Below are positions 17,047 to 25,409 of a stretch of DNA of 64,000 nt, piece after piece. Numbering within the stretch: the first letter of the stretch is position 1; each line of letters begins with the position of its first letter. Source of the stretch: SIG437 sp045576235 (GTDB lineage: Bacteria > Bacillota > Clostridia > UBA1381 > UBA9506); NCBI GenBank assembly GCA_045576235.1, contig JAZNGA010000017.1:1-64000 (forward strand), in the 5' to 3' direction. A model generated the notes under the pieces. The model did not search any database. It saw only the letters and a list, made by a program, of their open reading frames with translations, and was not told the origin of the DNA. The position numbers and the translations under genes are program-made.

Positions 17047-18210
17047 TTATTTCTCATTAACAAATCTATCTATTCTGTCGAGCGCTTTTTTAATGTTTTC
17101 AATGCTGTAAGCATAGGAACAGCGAATAAAGCCTTCTCCGCTTTCACCGAAAGCATTCCCCGGAACAACAGCAACCTTTTGCCCATACAGAAGCTTTTCT
17201 GAAAACTCTTCAGAAGAAAGCCCCGTTGACTGAATTGATGGGAAAACATAGAATGCACCCTCGGGCTCGAAGCACGAAAGCCCCATTTTTCTGAATCCAT
17301 CCACAATCACGCGCCTTCTGTAGTTATATTCCTCGCGCATGCGTTCAATGTCTTCATCACCATTTTTGAGAGCCTCAATCGCAGCATACTGACTCGTCGT
17401 CGGCGACGACATTATTGCATACTGATGAATTTTTGTCATAATTGAAATAATTTCCTTTGGACCAACTGCAAACCCAAGTCTCCAGCCCGTCATTGCATAT
17501 GTTTTTGAGAAACCATTAACAATAACCGTTCTTTCCATCATACCGGGGATGTTTGCAATGGAAATATGCTTCCTTCCATATGTCAGTTCCCCGTAAATCT
17601 CGTCAGATAAAATGATGATGTCGGTGCCTTCTATGACCTTCGCAATTTCCTCCAAATCCTGTTTTGTCATAATTCCGCCTGTCGGATTGTTTGGAAAAGG
17701 CAAAACCAAAAGCTTTGTTTTTGGGGTTATTGCTGCTTTTAATTCGTCAGCTGTCAGCTTGAAATTGTTTTCAGCCTTCGTCACTATCGGCACGGCTTTT
17801 CCGCCTGCAAGCTTTGCACAAGGCTTATAGCACACAAAACTCGGTTCAGGCACTAAAACCTCATCACCGGGATTGACTAAAGCCCTGATACATAAATCAA
17901 TGGCTTCGCTTCCTCCGACAGTGACAATTGCCTGATTTTCAGGATTATAGGAAAGACCATATCTTCTTTCCATATATTTCGAGATTTCTCGTCTGAGCTC
18001 AATGAGTCCCGCGTTTGATGTGTAATATGTTCTTCCCTTTTCAAGAGAATAAACGCCCTCACTCCTTATATGCCACGGAGTCACGAAGTCAGGCTCACCA
18101 ACGCCTAACGATATCGCATCCTTCATTTCGCTCACTATGTCAAAAAATTTACGGATGCCTGAAGGTTTGATGTTTTTCGCACGGTCAGACACCAGTTTTT
18201 CAAAATTCAT
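17047..18210 (-). CDS. Class I/II PLP-dependent aminotransferase
   Basis: A 387-residue fold-type-I aminotransferase of the aspartate/aromatic group. Visible motifs are the N-terminal LGVGEPDF, the cofactor-binding PNNPTGG and DEIYGEL, and the PLP-lysine motif GFSKTYAMTGWRLG. The C-terminal Arg in the FIRCSYA motif binds the substrate carboxylate. Substrate specificity cannot be read directly. Its 4-bp overlap with an AsnC-type regulator is common in Clostridia and suggests amino-acid-responsive expression. Confidence 0.93.
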   Translation of the reverse strand: MNFEKLVSDRAKNIKPSGIRKFFDIVSEMKDAISLGVGEPDFVTPWHIRSEGVYSLEKGRTYYTSNAGLIELRREISKYMERRYGLSYNPENQAIVTVGGSEAIDLCIRALVNPGDEVLVPEPSFVCYKPCAKLAGGKAVPIVTKAENNFKLTADELKAAITPKTKLLVLPFPNNPTGGIMTKQDLEEIAKVIEGTDIIILSDEIYGELTYGRKHISIANIPGMMERTVIVNGFSKTYAMTGWRLGFAVGPKEIISIMTKIHQYAIMSSPTTSQYAAIEALKNGDEDIERMREEYNYRRRVIVDGFRKMGLSCFEPEGAFYVFPSIQSTGLSSEEFSEKLLYGQKVAVVPGNAFGESGEGFIRCSYAYSIENIKKALDRIDRFVNEK

Positions 18211-18692
18211 ATTGTGATAGCCTCCCTGATGTCTTCTTTTTTAGAATCAACAATCATCCCGCTGATTTTATAGTTTTTCAGCACAAAATGGGTTGATGTG
18301 CTTATAACCTCGTCAATAATCGCAAGCTTTTCCGAAACAAAAAGTGCGACTTCCTTCATAGTTTTTCCCTCAACCTTAACGCAAAGGTCATAAGCTCCTG
18401 ACATCAGATAAAGGTCTGAAACTTCTTCATACTGATAGATGTTAGAAGCAATTTTATCATAGCCTTCGCCCCTTTGCGGAGTGACCTTAAGCTCTATGAT
18501 TGCAGAAACAACCTCGTCTCCTGCCTTTTCCCAGTCAACGACAGTTTTTGCTCCGATAATCACGCCTTCTTTTTTATATGCATCTATGGCGGCGGCGACC
18601 GCGGCTTCATCAATTCCGAGCATAACCGCTATTGTTTCCGCTTTGAGTGTTGCATCTCTTTCGAGGAGCTTAAGTATCTTTTCCATTTTCAT
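18207..18692 (-). CDS. Lrp/AsnC-family transcriptional regulator
   Basis: A 161-residue regulator with an N-terminal winged-helix DNA-binding domain (about residues 1-55) and a C-terminal RAM domain (about 65-145) that forms octamers and binds amino acids. It starts after an AAGGAT ribosome binding site and overlaps the aminotransferase by 4 bp, so it likely controls that gene in response to an amino acid. The wing and RAM strands are full length. Confidence 0.9.
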   Translation of the reverse strand: MKMEKILKLLERDATLKAETIAVMLGIDEAAVAAAIDAYKKEGVIIGAKTVVDWEKAGDEVVSAIIELKVTPQRGEGYDKIASNIYQYEEVSDLYLMSGAYDLCVKVEGKTMKEVALFVSEKLAIIDEVISTSTHFVLKNYKISGMIVDSKKEDIREAITI

Positions 18693-18757
18693 CTATCCTT
18701 TCTTTTCAAAAAATATTATGAAGGCAAAACGCCTTTAAAACATAATTTTCATAACCC

Positions 18758-19354
18758 TTATTCTTCTATTACGCATCCATATATGTATTCCCAGAAATTA
18801 TCTGCGCCTTCCTGACTTTTCGTCGTGAAGGGAATCAGGACATCTCCCTCCTGAAGCTCTAATTCATCTATGATAACCTCAAGATTTTTTTCAAGCTGGG
18901 CTTTGGAAAGCTTGTCCGTTTTTGTTGCAAAAACAACAGCATAATCCGACCTGTAGCGAACCCAGTCAAGCATCATTTTGTCATCTTTTGTGGGCTTGTG
19001 ACGCGAATCAACCAAAAGCACAACCTGCATAAGCTGCGCCCTCGTGTTTAAATATTCATCAATCATCTGTCCCCACTTTTCAATTTCGGACTTCGACCTT
19101 GTTGCATAGCCATAGCCCGGAAGGTCAACAAGCATCAGCTTTTCGTCAATTTCATAGAAATTGATAGTCGCTGTTTTTCCCGGTGTGGCGCTGACATGAG
19201 CAAAATTTCGTCTGTTTAAAACCTTATTAATCATCGACGATTTGCCCACATTCGACCTGCCGACTAAAGCCACTTCGCAAATAGCCGTCGCAGGATATTG
19301 CTCTTTTTTAACTGCCGATATCAAGAGCTTCACCTTATTTGTGTTTATTTTCAT
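18758..19354 (-). CDS. engB: Ribosome-biogenesis GTPase EngB (YsxC)
   Basis: A 198-residue Era-like GTPase needed for assembly of the large ribosomal subunit. It shows the P-loop GRSNVGKSS, the switch Thr region ATPGKTATIN, DLPGYGYA and TKTDK for guanine recognition. The ATG overlaps the preceding PfkB-type kinase gene by 4 bp. In many Firmicutes engB follows lon directly; here the sugar kinase is inserted between them. Confidence 0.96.
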   Translation of the reverse strand: MKINTNKVKLLISAVKKEQYPATAICEVALVGRSNVGKSSMINKVLNRRNFAHVSATPGKTATINFYEIDEKLMLVDLPGYGYATRSKSEIEKWGQMIDEYLNTRAQLMQVVLLVDSRHKPTKDDKMMLDWVRYRSDYAVVFATKTDKLSKAQLEKNLEVIIDELELQEGDVLIPFTTKSQEGADNFWEYIYGCVIEE

Positions 19355-20289
19355 ATCATCATCTCCAGAGTTTCAACTCTTTTCTCATTCGCAAAGACTT
19401 CGTCTGCTGTGCAAAGATTTGTCGCAGTTTTTGATGTTGTTATGCATCCTGCACTGACTGCAAGACGCGCCGTTTTTTCCAAGCTTTCGTCATTTACTAT
19501 TGAATGGCAGATTGTGGCAACCATAGAATCCCCTGCCCCAACCGCACTTTTAAAATCAATGTCAAATGTTTTTGCGCGAAGAAATTTTCCATCTTTTGCA
19601 AAAATTGCTCCTTTCTCACCAAGAGAAACTGTCACCATTCTTATTCCACCTGACAAAAGCTTTTCAATCATTTCTTTTGTTTCTTCTTCATCAAGAGGCC
19701 TCTCGGCAAGCTCTGAAAGTTCATCAATGTTTGGCTTTATTGCATAAGGCTTTTTACAGAGAGCAAGTTTTAACGCCTCTCCGCTTGCATCCAAAACTGT
19801 CTTAACTCCTTTTTCATTTGCCTTTTCAATGCATTTTGCATAAAAATCTTTGTCCACCCCATCGGGAAGACTGCCTGTAAGCACCAGAATTTCAATTTCA
19901 TCAAGCTTTTTTTCAATCACGCTTTCAATCTCAGTCTGTTTTTCTCTGCTGACAAAAAAGCTCTGCCCGTTGACCTCTATCACAGAGCCCTCGCTTTTGT
20001 CTAAAAGCTTAAAATTCTCGCGCGTTTTTCCTTCCACTGTGACAAAAGCGTTTTCTATGTCTGATTCTTTTAAAATTCTGCCGAGTTCCGCCTCTTTATC
20101 CTTGCCGATAAAACCAATTGCACAAACAGAAAGTCCAAACGACCTTAAAACCTTTGAGACATTAAGCCCTTTTCCGCCCATGCTCTCTATTCTGTTTCTG
20201 ACTCTGTTTGTTTTTGTCTTTATAAACTCGTCAAACTCCAGCATTATGTCAACCGAAGGATTAAGCATTAGTGCAGCAATTTTTGTCAT
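19351..20289 (-). CDS. PfkB-family hexose-phosphate kinase (1-phosphofructokinase-like)
   Basis: A 312-residue ribokinase-fold kinase. The N-terminal LNPSVD and GGKGLNVS motifs match the 1-phosphofructokinase/tagatose-6-phosphate kinase subgroup, and the C-terminal GAGDSM motif holds the catalytic aspartate and anion hole. It probably phosphorylates fructose 1-phosphate or a related ketose phosphate with ATP. No PTS gene is nearby to settle the substrate. It lies 20 bp after lon and overlaps engB by 4 bp. Confidence 0.88.
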   Translation of the reverse strand: MTKIAALMLNPSVDIMLEFDEFIKTKTNRVRNRIESMGGKGLNVSKVLRSFGLSVCAIGFIGKDKEAELGRILKESDIENAFVTVEGKTRENFKLLDKSEGSVIEVNGQSFFVSREKQTEIESVIEKKLDEIEILVLTGSLPDGVDKDFYAKCIEKANEKGVKTVLDASGEALKLALCKKPYAIKPNIDELSELAERPLDEEETKEMIEKLLSGGIRMVTVSLGEKGAIFAKDGKFLRAKTFDIDFKSAVGAGDSMVATICHSIVNDESLEKTARLAVSAGCITTSKTATNLCTADEVFANEKRVETLEMMI

Positions 20290-20309
20290 GTGTTTCTCCT
20301 TGCAATGAA

Positions 20310-22643
20310 TCAGTCAATAATAGCCACATTTAAAACATCATTCATGCTTTCTGCTGTGATGATGCGGACATTTTCCTTAACAACATCTTCTAAGTCATCA
20401 ATATCTTTTTTATTTCCTGCAGGAATTATGACCGTTTTAACACCTGCTGAATATGCCGCCAAAGTCTTTTCTTTAAGTCCGCCAATCGGAAGAACTCTTC
20501 CTCTTAAGGTCACTTCGCCCGTCATTGCAACATCGTGTCTGACTGCTCTTCCGCTAAGCGCTGAAACAAGTGCGGTTGCAATCGTTATACCCGCAGAAGG
20601 ACCGTCTTTCGGGGTTGCACCTTCAGGCACATGGATGTGAATGTCGCTGTCTTTATAGAATTCCTTGTTTTCAACCTTTAAGCTTTCAGAATTTGCTCTG
20701 ACATAGCTCACTGCAGTCCTCGCAGATTCCTGCATAACATCTCCAAGCTGACCTGTCAGCTCTGTTTTTCCGCTTCCCGGCATTATGTTAACCTCAACAC
20801 TTAATGTGTCTCCGCCAACCTGCGTCCATGCAAGACCTGTCACAACGCCAACTTCATCCTTTGATGAAACCTTTTCTGTCTCATATTTTTTCTTTCCTAA
20901 AAAGGAAACGAGATTTTTTTGATTGATGCTCACTTTAGCTTCCGCATTTTCAGCAACTCTGACTGCTGCTTTTCTGCATATTTCAGCTATTCTGCGCTCT
21001 AAATTTCTCACGCCTGCCTCACGAGTGTAAAAGCTCACGACATCGTGTAATGCTCCGTCTGTTATGCCTAAATTTGCTTTTTTCAACCCGTGCTCTTGAG
21101 CCTGCTTGGGCACAAGATGTTTTTTAGCTATCTTAAACTTTTCTTCTGATGTGTAGCCTGAAATTTCAACAATTTCCATTCTGTCAAGGAGCGGACGCGG
21201 AACAGTTTCTAAGCTGTTTGCCGTCGCAATAAAAAGCACCTTCGACAAATCAAACTCGTGCTCAATATAGTGGTCTCTGAAATTTTTATTCTGCTCTCCG
21301 TCTAAAACCTCAAGCATAGCTGAAGCAGGGTCACCATGATAATCAGAGCTCATTTTGTCAATTTCATCAAACAGCATGAGCGGATTGTTTGAGCCTGCTG
21401 TTTTTAAGGCATTTATGATTCTGCCAGGCATAGCCCCGATATATGTCTTTCTGTGACCTCTTATTTCAGCCTCATCGCGCACACCGCCAAGCGATATTCT
21501 CACATATTTTCTTCCAAGACTTTCTGCAATTGATTTTGCTATGGATGTTTTGCCCACGCCGGGAGGCCCAACAAGGCACAAAATAGGACCGCCAAGATTT
21601 CCTGTCACTTTTTTGACTGCAAGATATTCAAGAATTCTTTCTTTAACCTTCTCCAAACCATAGTGGTCTCTGTCTAAAATCTTTCTTGACTTTGAAATGT
21701 CAATTTCATCTTTCGTGGAAACCTGCCACGGAAGGTCGCAAATCCATGTGACATAGTTTCTTATGACATTTGCCTCAGGATTTCCATATTGCATCTTTTT
21801 CATTCTTGAAAGCTCTTTAGTGCATTTTTTATAAAGCTCTTTAGGAACACCGATTTCCTTCATTTTTTCGGTGAATTCCTTAATTTCAATCTCAACTCCG
21901 TCTTTGTCGCCAAGCTCTTCTTCTATGACCTTCATCTGCTCTCGAAGGAAATATTCTTTCTGGTTCTGGTCTATGTTCTTTTTAACTTTTTGATTTATAA
22001 CTTTATTAAACTCCAAAATTTCTGTTTCTCTCATAAGGATTGTGATAAGCTTTTCCATGCGCTCTTCTAAACACACGGTGTTTAAAATCTCCTGCTTATC
22101 CTGAACCTTAAGCTGAAGATTTGCCGCTACGGAATCCGTAAATTCTGAAAAGTTTTTCATATTTTCAAGCGGCACCATCATATCAGGATTAACCTTCTGA
22201 TTGTTTTCAGAATATTTTTCAAATTCTGCCACAATTCTTCTCTGGAGCGCCTCATATTTCACATCATCTTCGTCTTCGTCATCACAGCTCAGTTCACAAA
22301 CAAACGCACGCAAATAAGGCTTCTCCTCCTGCACCTCTAAAATCTGCGCTCTGGAAATGCCTTCAATCAACACTCTGACTAAGCCGTTGGGAAGTTTGAC
22401 AACCTGCTTAACACGGCAGATTGTGCCGATGGGCTCCAAATCCTTCGGCTTCGGCTCTTCGATTCTTATGTCCTTCTGCATTGACAAAAAGACAATCTGA
22501 CCGTTTGCCATAGCAGTCTCTAATGCCGCTATGGATTTTTCTCTTATCATATCAAAATGCATAAGTGTATTTGGAAACACAACGAGTCCCCTTGCCGCGA
22601 CCGTTGGCAAAGACATTGTCTTGTTCATAACTAAATTATTCAT
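20310..22643 (-). CDS. lon: ATP-dependent protease Lon
   Basis: A 777-residue cytoplasmic AAA+ protease that degrades misfolded and regulatory proteins. The LON substrate-binding domain (about 8-200) and coiled linker precede the AAA+ module with Walker A GPPGVGKTS near residue 355 and the Walker B motif MLFDEIDK. The C-terminal protease domain has the Ser-Lys dyad: Ser in the PKDGPSAG motif and Lys about 43 residues later. A GGAGGAG ribosome binding site precedes the ATG. First gene of a lon-kinase-engB unit. Confidence 0.97.
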   Translation of the reverse strand: MNNLVMNKTMSLPTVAARGLVVFPNTLMHFDMIREKSIAALETAMANGQIVFLSMQKDIRIEEPKPKDLEPIGTICRVKQVVKLPNGLVRVLIEGISRAQILEVQEEKPYLRAFVCELSCDDEDEDDVKYEALQRRIVAEFEKYSENNQKVNPDMMVPLENMKNFSEFTDSVAANLQLKVQDKQEILNTVCLEERMEKLITILMRETEILEFNKVINQKVKKNIDQNQKEYFLREQMKVIEEELGDKDGVEIEIKEFTEKMKEIGVPKELYKKCTKELSRMKKMQYGNPEANVIRNYVTWICDLPWQVSTKDEIDISKSRKILDRDHYGLEKVKERILEYLAVKKVTGNLGGPILCLVGPPGVGKTSIAKSIAESLGRKYVRISLGGVRDEAEIRGHRKTYIGAMPGRIINALKTAGSNNPLMLFDEIDKMSSDYHGDPASAMLEVLDGEQNKNFRDHYIEHEFDLSKVLFIATANSLETVPRPLLDRMEIVEISGYTSEEKFKIAKKHLVPKQAQEHGLKKANLGITDGALHDVVSFYTREAGVRNLERRIAEICRKAAVRVAENAEAKVSINQKNLVSFLGKKKYETEKVSSKDEVGVVTGLAWTQVGGDTLSVEVNIMPGSGKTELTGQLGDVMQESARTAVSYVRANSESLKVENKEFYKDSDIHIHVPEGATPKDGPSAGITIATALVSALSGRAVRHDVAMTGEVTLRGRVLPIGGLKEKTLAAYSAGVKTVIIPAGNKKDIDDLEDVVKENVRIITAESMNDVLNVAIID

Positions 22644-22738
22644 TTACTCCTCCGCTGCATGTTTTCATAATCTTTATTATTATATCAAAACACGCAAAAT
22701 AATACCATCTTTTAACTTTTTGTTTATTTTAATCAGCT

Positions 22739-24115
22739 CTATCCTTCCATTTCAGCCTTCTTAACTGCACAATAAAGTGCGCACTCCACGCGCTTTCTCT
22801 GAAGCTTACAGGTGAGCTCCAAAGGCGTATTTATGTCACCATTATATATGTATGCATTAGCAGGACACGAGCCGCTGCAATAGAATTTTGCAAAACAATC
22901 CTCACACGACGGTTTTGTGTATATGTTTGATTTTTCAAACATTGTCTTAATGTCTAAATCCATCCCATCTTTTTTGACATTACCCATTTTCATTTCATCC
23001 ATACCGACAAACTGGTGGCAGGGATATATGTCTCCGTTTGGTGCAACGGCAACATATTCGTGGCCTGCGCCGCAACCGGAAAGCCTTTTCACGACACACG
23101 GACCACCGTCTAAATCAATCATAAAATGGAAAAAGTTAAAGCCCTTTCCTTCTTTTTTTCTGTTTATATATTCAACAGCGAGCTTTTCATATTCTTCATT
23201 GATTCTTTCGACATCTTCATCGCGGAGCGCATATGGCATTTTTTTATCTGCCACAACGGGCTCAACGGAAATCTGTTTAAAGCCAAGGTCAGCTAAATGA
23301 AGCACATCTTTTGCAAAATCAAGATTATAGCTTGTGAATGTTCCGCGAACATAGTAATTATCCTGATTTCTCGATTCTGCCATATCTATAAACTTATCGC
23401 AGATTTTATCATAGCTGCCGCTTCCGTCAACGCGTTTTCTGACTCTGTCATTTATTTCTTTTCTTCCATCTAAACTCAAAACAATGTTGACCATGTTTTC
23501 GTTTATATATTTTTTCTTTTCTTCGTCGAGCAAAATCCCGTTGGTAGTGATTGTGAATCTGAAATTCTTGCCTGCATCCTTTTCAATTTTTCTTGCATAT
23601 TCAACAATTTCTTTAACGACATCAAAGTTGATGAGCGGCTCACCGCCGAAAAAATCTATTTCAATGTTTTTTCTTGCACCTGAATTTTTAATAACATAAT
23701 CAATTGCCGCTTTTCCGACTTCTGCGCTCATAACCGAACGCTCACCGCCATAGGCTCCCGTGTCTGCAAAGCAATATTCGCATCTTAAGTTGCAGTCGTG
23801 GGTTATGTGAAGGCACATTGCCTTAACAACTGATTTCTTGTTCCATTTTGCAGCGATATCTGCATATGAGTCTTCAGAAAAGAGCATGTCCTCTTTATAT
23901 AGCTCCCTGATGTCAGAATATGCCTCTAAAAGCGCCTCTTTTTCATATTTTTCGCAAAGAGCCTCTTCTATATATTCGGGAAGAGTCTCGCTTTCGGGCG
24001 GATTTTCCCCCATAACCTTCAGCATATCAGCTGCGGTGTCGTCTGTCGTGTGCACCGCGCCACTATAAACATCTAAAACAACATTCGTGTCATCTATTTT
24101 AAAAACATGTACCAT
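22739..24115 (-). CDS. Radical SAM maturase of the SCIFF peptide
   Basis: A 458-residue radical-SAM/SPASM enzyme that installs thioether crosslinks in the Cys-rich SCIFF peptide encoded upstream (TIGR03974-type maturase, CteB-like). The cluster-binding CxxxCxxC motif is CNLRCEYC preceded by a Cys-containing strand near residue 100. The SPASM region has many cysteines, including CGAGHEY and CEDCFAKFYCSGSCPANA. The start at 24115 (MVHVFKI) is chosen over an upstream extension because AGGAAG lies 8 bases before it and the family begins here. A hairpin separates it from its substrate gene. Confidence 0.95.
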   Translation of the reverse strand: MVHVFKIDDTNVVLDVYSGAVHTTDDTAADMLKVMGENPPESETLPEYIEEALCEKYEKEALLEAYSDIRELYKEDMLFSEDSYADIAAKWNKKSVVKAMCLHITHDCNLRCEYCFADTGAYGGERSVMSAEVGKAAIDYVIKNSGARKNIEIDFFGGEPLINFDVVKEIVEYARKIEKDAGKNFRFTITTNGILLDEEKKKYINENMVNIVLSLDGRKEINDRVRKRVDGSGSYDKICDKFIDMAESRNQDNYYVRGTFTSYNLDFAKDVLHLADLGFKQISVEPVVADKKMPYALRDEDVERINEEYEKLAVEYINRKKEGKGFNFFHFMIDLDGGPCVVKRLSGCGAGHEYVAVAPNGDIYPCHQFVGMDEMKMGNVKKDGMDLDIKTMFEKSNIYTKPSCEDCFAKFYCSGSCPANAYIYNGDINTPLELTCKLQRKRVECALYCAVKKAEMEG

Positions 24116-24202
24116 TTCATATCTTCCTATCAAAAAAATCTTTCTTGTGCTCAGGCAAAATCTTTTAAGAGCTCCGAGCAAAAATCCTCAATATGATAAA
24201 AA

Positions 24203-24239
24203 CGCAACAAGGCAGACGGCTAACCGCTACATTGTTGCG
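24203..24239 (-). terminator. Attenuator-like hairpin between SCIFF and its maturase
   Basis: 8-bp perfect stem CGCAACAA/TTGTTGCG with a 21-nt loop; on the minus strand TTTTTAT follows. Partial termination here would make more peptide mRNA than maturase mRNA. Confidence 0.6.
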
Positions 24240-24267
24240 ATTTATGTTTTTTCTTCAAAGCACAATT

Positions 24268-24408
24268 TTATGCTCTTTCACATTTCTGGTTTGCAACTGT
24301 GCAAGATGTCTTGCAAGCTGACTGACATGATGTCTGACATTCACCGCAACCGCCTGTTTTTGCTGTCTGCTTTAATGTTTTTTTGTTTAATGTTTTAATG
24401 TGTTTCAT
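24268..24408 (-). CDS. SCIFF peptide precursor (six cysteines in forty-five)
   Basis: A 46-residue peptide beginning MKHIKTLNKKTLK and ending in a Cys-rich core with six cysteines, including the hallmark GGCGECQTSCQSACK. This is the SCIFF family (TIGR03973), a near-universal clostridial RiPP precursor of unknown physiological role. The maturase links Cys thiols to Thr in the core. It lies between the TIGR04086/yajC genes and the maturase, all on the minus strand, the usual clostridial neighbourhood. Confidence 0.97.
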   Translation of the reverse strand: MKHIKTLNKKTLKQTAKTGGCGECQTSCQSACKTSCTVANQKCERA

Positions 24409-24451
24409 TTTATCCACTCTCCATTTAATTATTTATCGCAAGGCTAAAAGC

Positions 24452-24871
24452 CTATCGTCTTCTTTTTCCTCCGGAGTTAATGCCGATAACTCCGCCGAGC
24501 GCGCCAACCACTATGCCGATTGCAAAAAGTACAGCAGTGTGAGCATTAAATTCAAATCGTTCACTGACTAAGGATGCAATAATGTAGAGCACAGCTACAT
24601 AAATCACGCCACAAAGAGCCCCGTTTAAATAGCCCTTGCTCGAAGCTTTTTTTGCCGACAGCACACTTCCTGAAACAATGCTTATCACGGCGCTCCCTAA
24701 AGCCACCGCAGGAATTACATTCTCGCTCACTCCCGTATATGTAATGACGAGGGATGAGACCGCAAGCAAAACAAGCGTGACAATAAACGAAATCAAAACT
24801 CCCTTCGTCAGACCGCCGGCGCCAAGGTCCCAGAATCCTAAAGACTTCATCTTCTTATCTTCGTTATACAT
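24452..24871 (-). CDS. TIGR04086-family membrane protein
   Basis: A 139-residue protein with four predicted membrane helices (roughly residues 24-46, 53-75, 82-104, 112-132) and a basic C-terminal tail. It matches the TIGR04086 family, small membrane proteins that occur beside SCIFF and yajC in Clostridia; the function is unknown. Its AGGAGG ribosome binding site lies within the 3' arm of a perfect 12-bp inverted repeat, which could hide it. Confidence 0.85.
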   Translation of the reverse strand: MYNEDKKMKSLGFWDLGAGGLTKGVLISFIVTLVLLAVSSLVITYTGVSENVIPAVALGSAVISIVSGSVLSAKKASSKGYLNGALCGVIYVAVLYIIASLVSERFEFNAHTAVLFAIGIVVGALGGVIGINSGGKRRR

Positions 24872-24880
24872 AAATTCTAC

Positions 24881-24924
24881 CTCCTGAATTGAAAAGCGTT
24901 AATATAACCTATTCAATTCAGGAG
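24881..24924 (-). promoter_or_regulatory. Inverted repeat that can mask a ribosome binding site
   Basis: CTCCTGAATTGA and TCAATTCAGGAG form a perfect 12-bp stem with a 20-nt loop in the transcript. The 3' arm contains the AGGAG of the TIGR04086 gene. No T-run follows, so it is unlikely to be a terminator. Confidence 0.6.
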
Positions 24925-24935
24925 ACATTTATGAA

Positions 24936-25262
24936 TTATTCGTCATCTGACACTTTTTTCTCCACAGCCTTGATTCCCCAACGCTCAATCGTAATCTGGT
25001 TGGGCTGTTGCTTCGGGCCTGTTTCAAAAATGACCTTTTCGTCTTTGATTTTAACGATTGTTCCAACCATTCCGCCGATAGTGGTGATTTTATCTCCCAC
25101 TTTTATTGAAGAAAGCATGTTCTGAGTTTCTTTTTCTCTCTTTCTCTGCGGTCTGATTAAAATGAAATAGAAAATTGCAATGATTACAATAAACGGCAAA
25201 AACTGCATAACCAATGCAAGCCATTCAGGCTGAGCTGCCGCCCCCTGTGTTGCTGGATCCAT
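24936..25262 (-). CDS. yajC: Preprotein translocase subunit YajC
   Basis: A 108-residue single-pass membrane protein of the Sec accessory complex (with SecDF in other bacteria). One helix (about residues 14-36) is followed by the signature ILIRPQRKREKE and the soluble domain GDKITTIGGMVGTIVKI. A CGGAGGTG ribosome binding site precedes the ATG. secD/secF are not in the window. It is the first gene of the yajC-TIGR04086-SCIFF-maturase unit. Confidence 0.96.
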   Translation of the reverse strand: MDPATQGAAAQPEWLALVMQFLPFIVIIAIFYFILIRPQRKREKETQNMLSSIKVGDKITTIGGMVGTIVKIKDEKVIFETGPKQQPNQITIERWGIKAVEKKVSDDE

Positions 25263-25353
25263 GTGCTTTACACCTCCGAATTAAATTATCCTGCTGAGGC
25301 TTTCGTCTTTAAAAGCACAAGGCAAAAACCACAGCTTATTCTACTCTTTATAT

Positions 25354-25382
25354 ATTATAACCGCAAAAGCATATTTTGGCAA
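25354..25382 (-). promoter_or_regulatory. Promoter of the yajC unit
   Basis: Minus strand TTGCCA, 17-bp spacer, TATAAT. It starts 28 bp after the truncated MocR gene ends. Confidence 0.68.
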
Positions 25383-25409
25383 TAGTTTTTTTCAAAGTTC
25401 ATTAATTTG

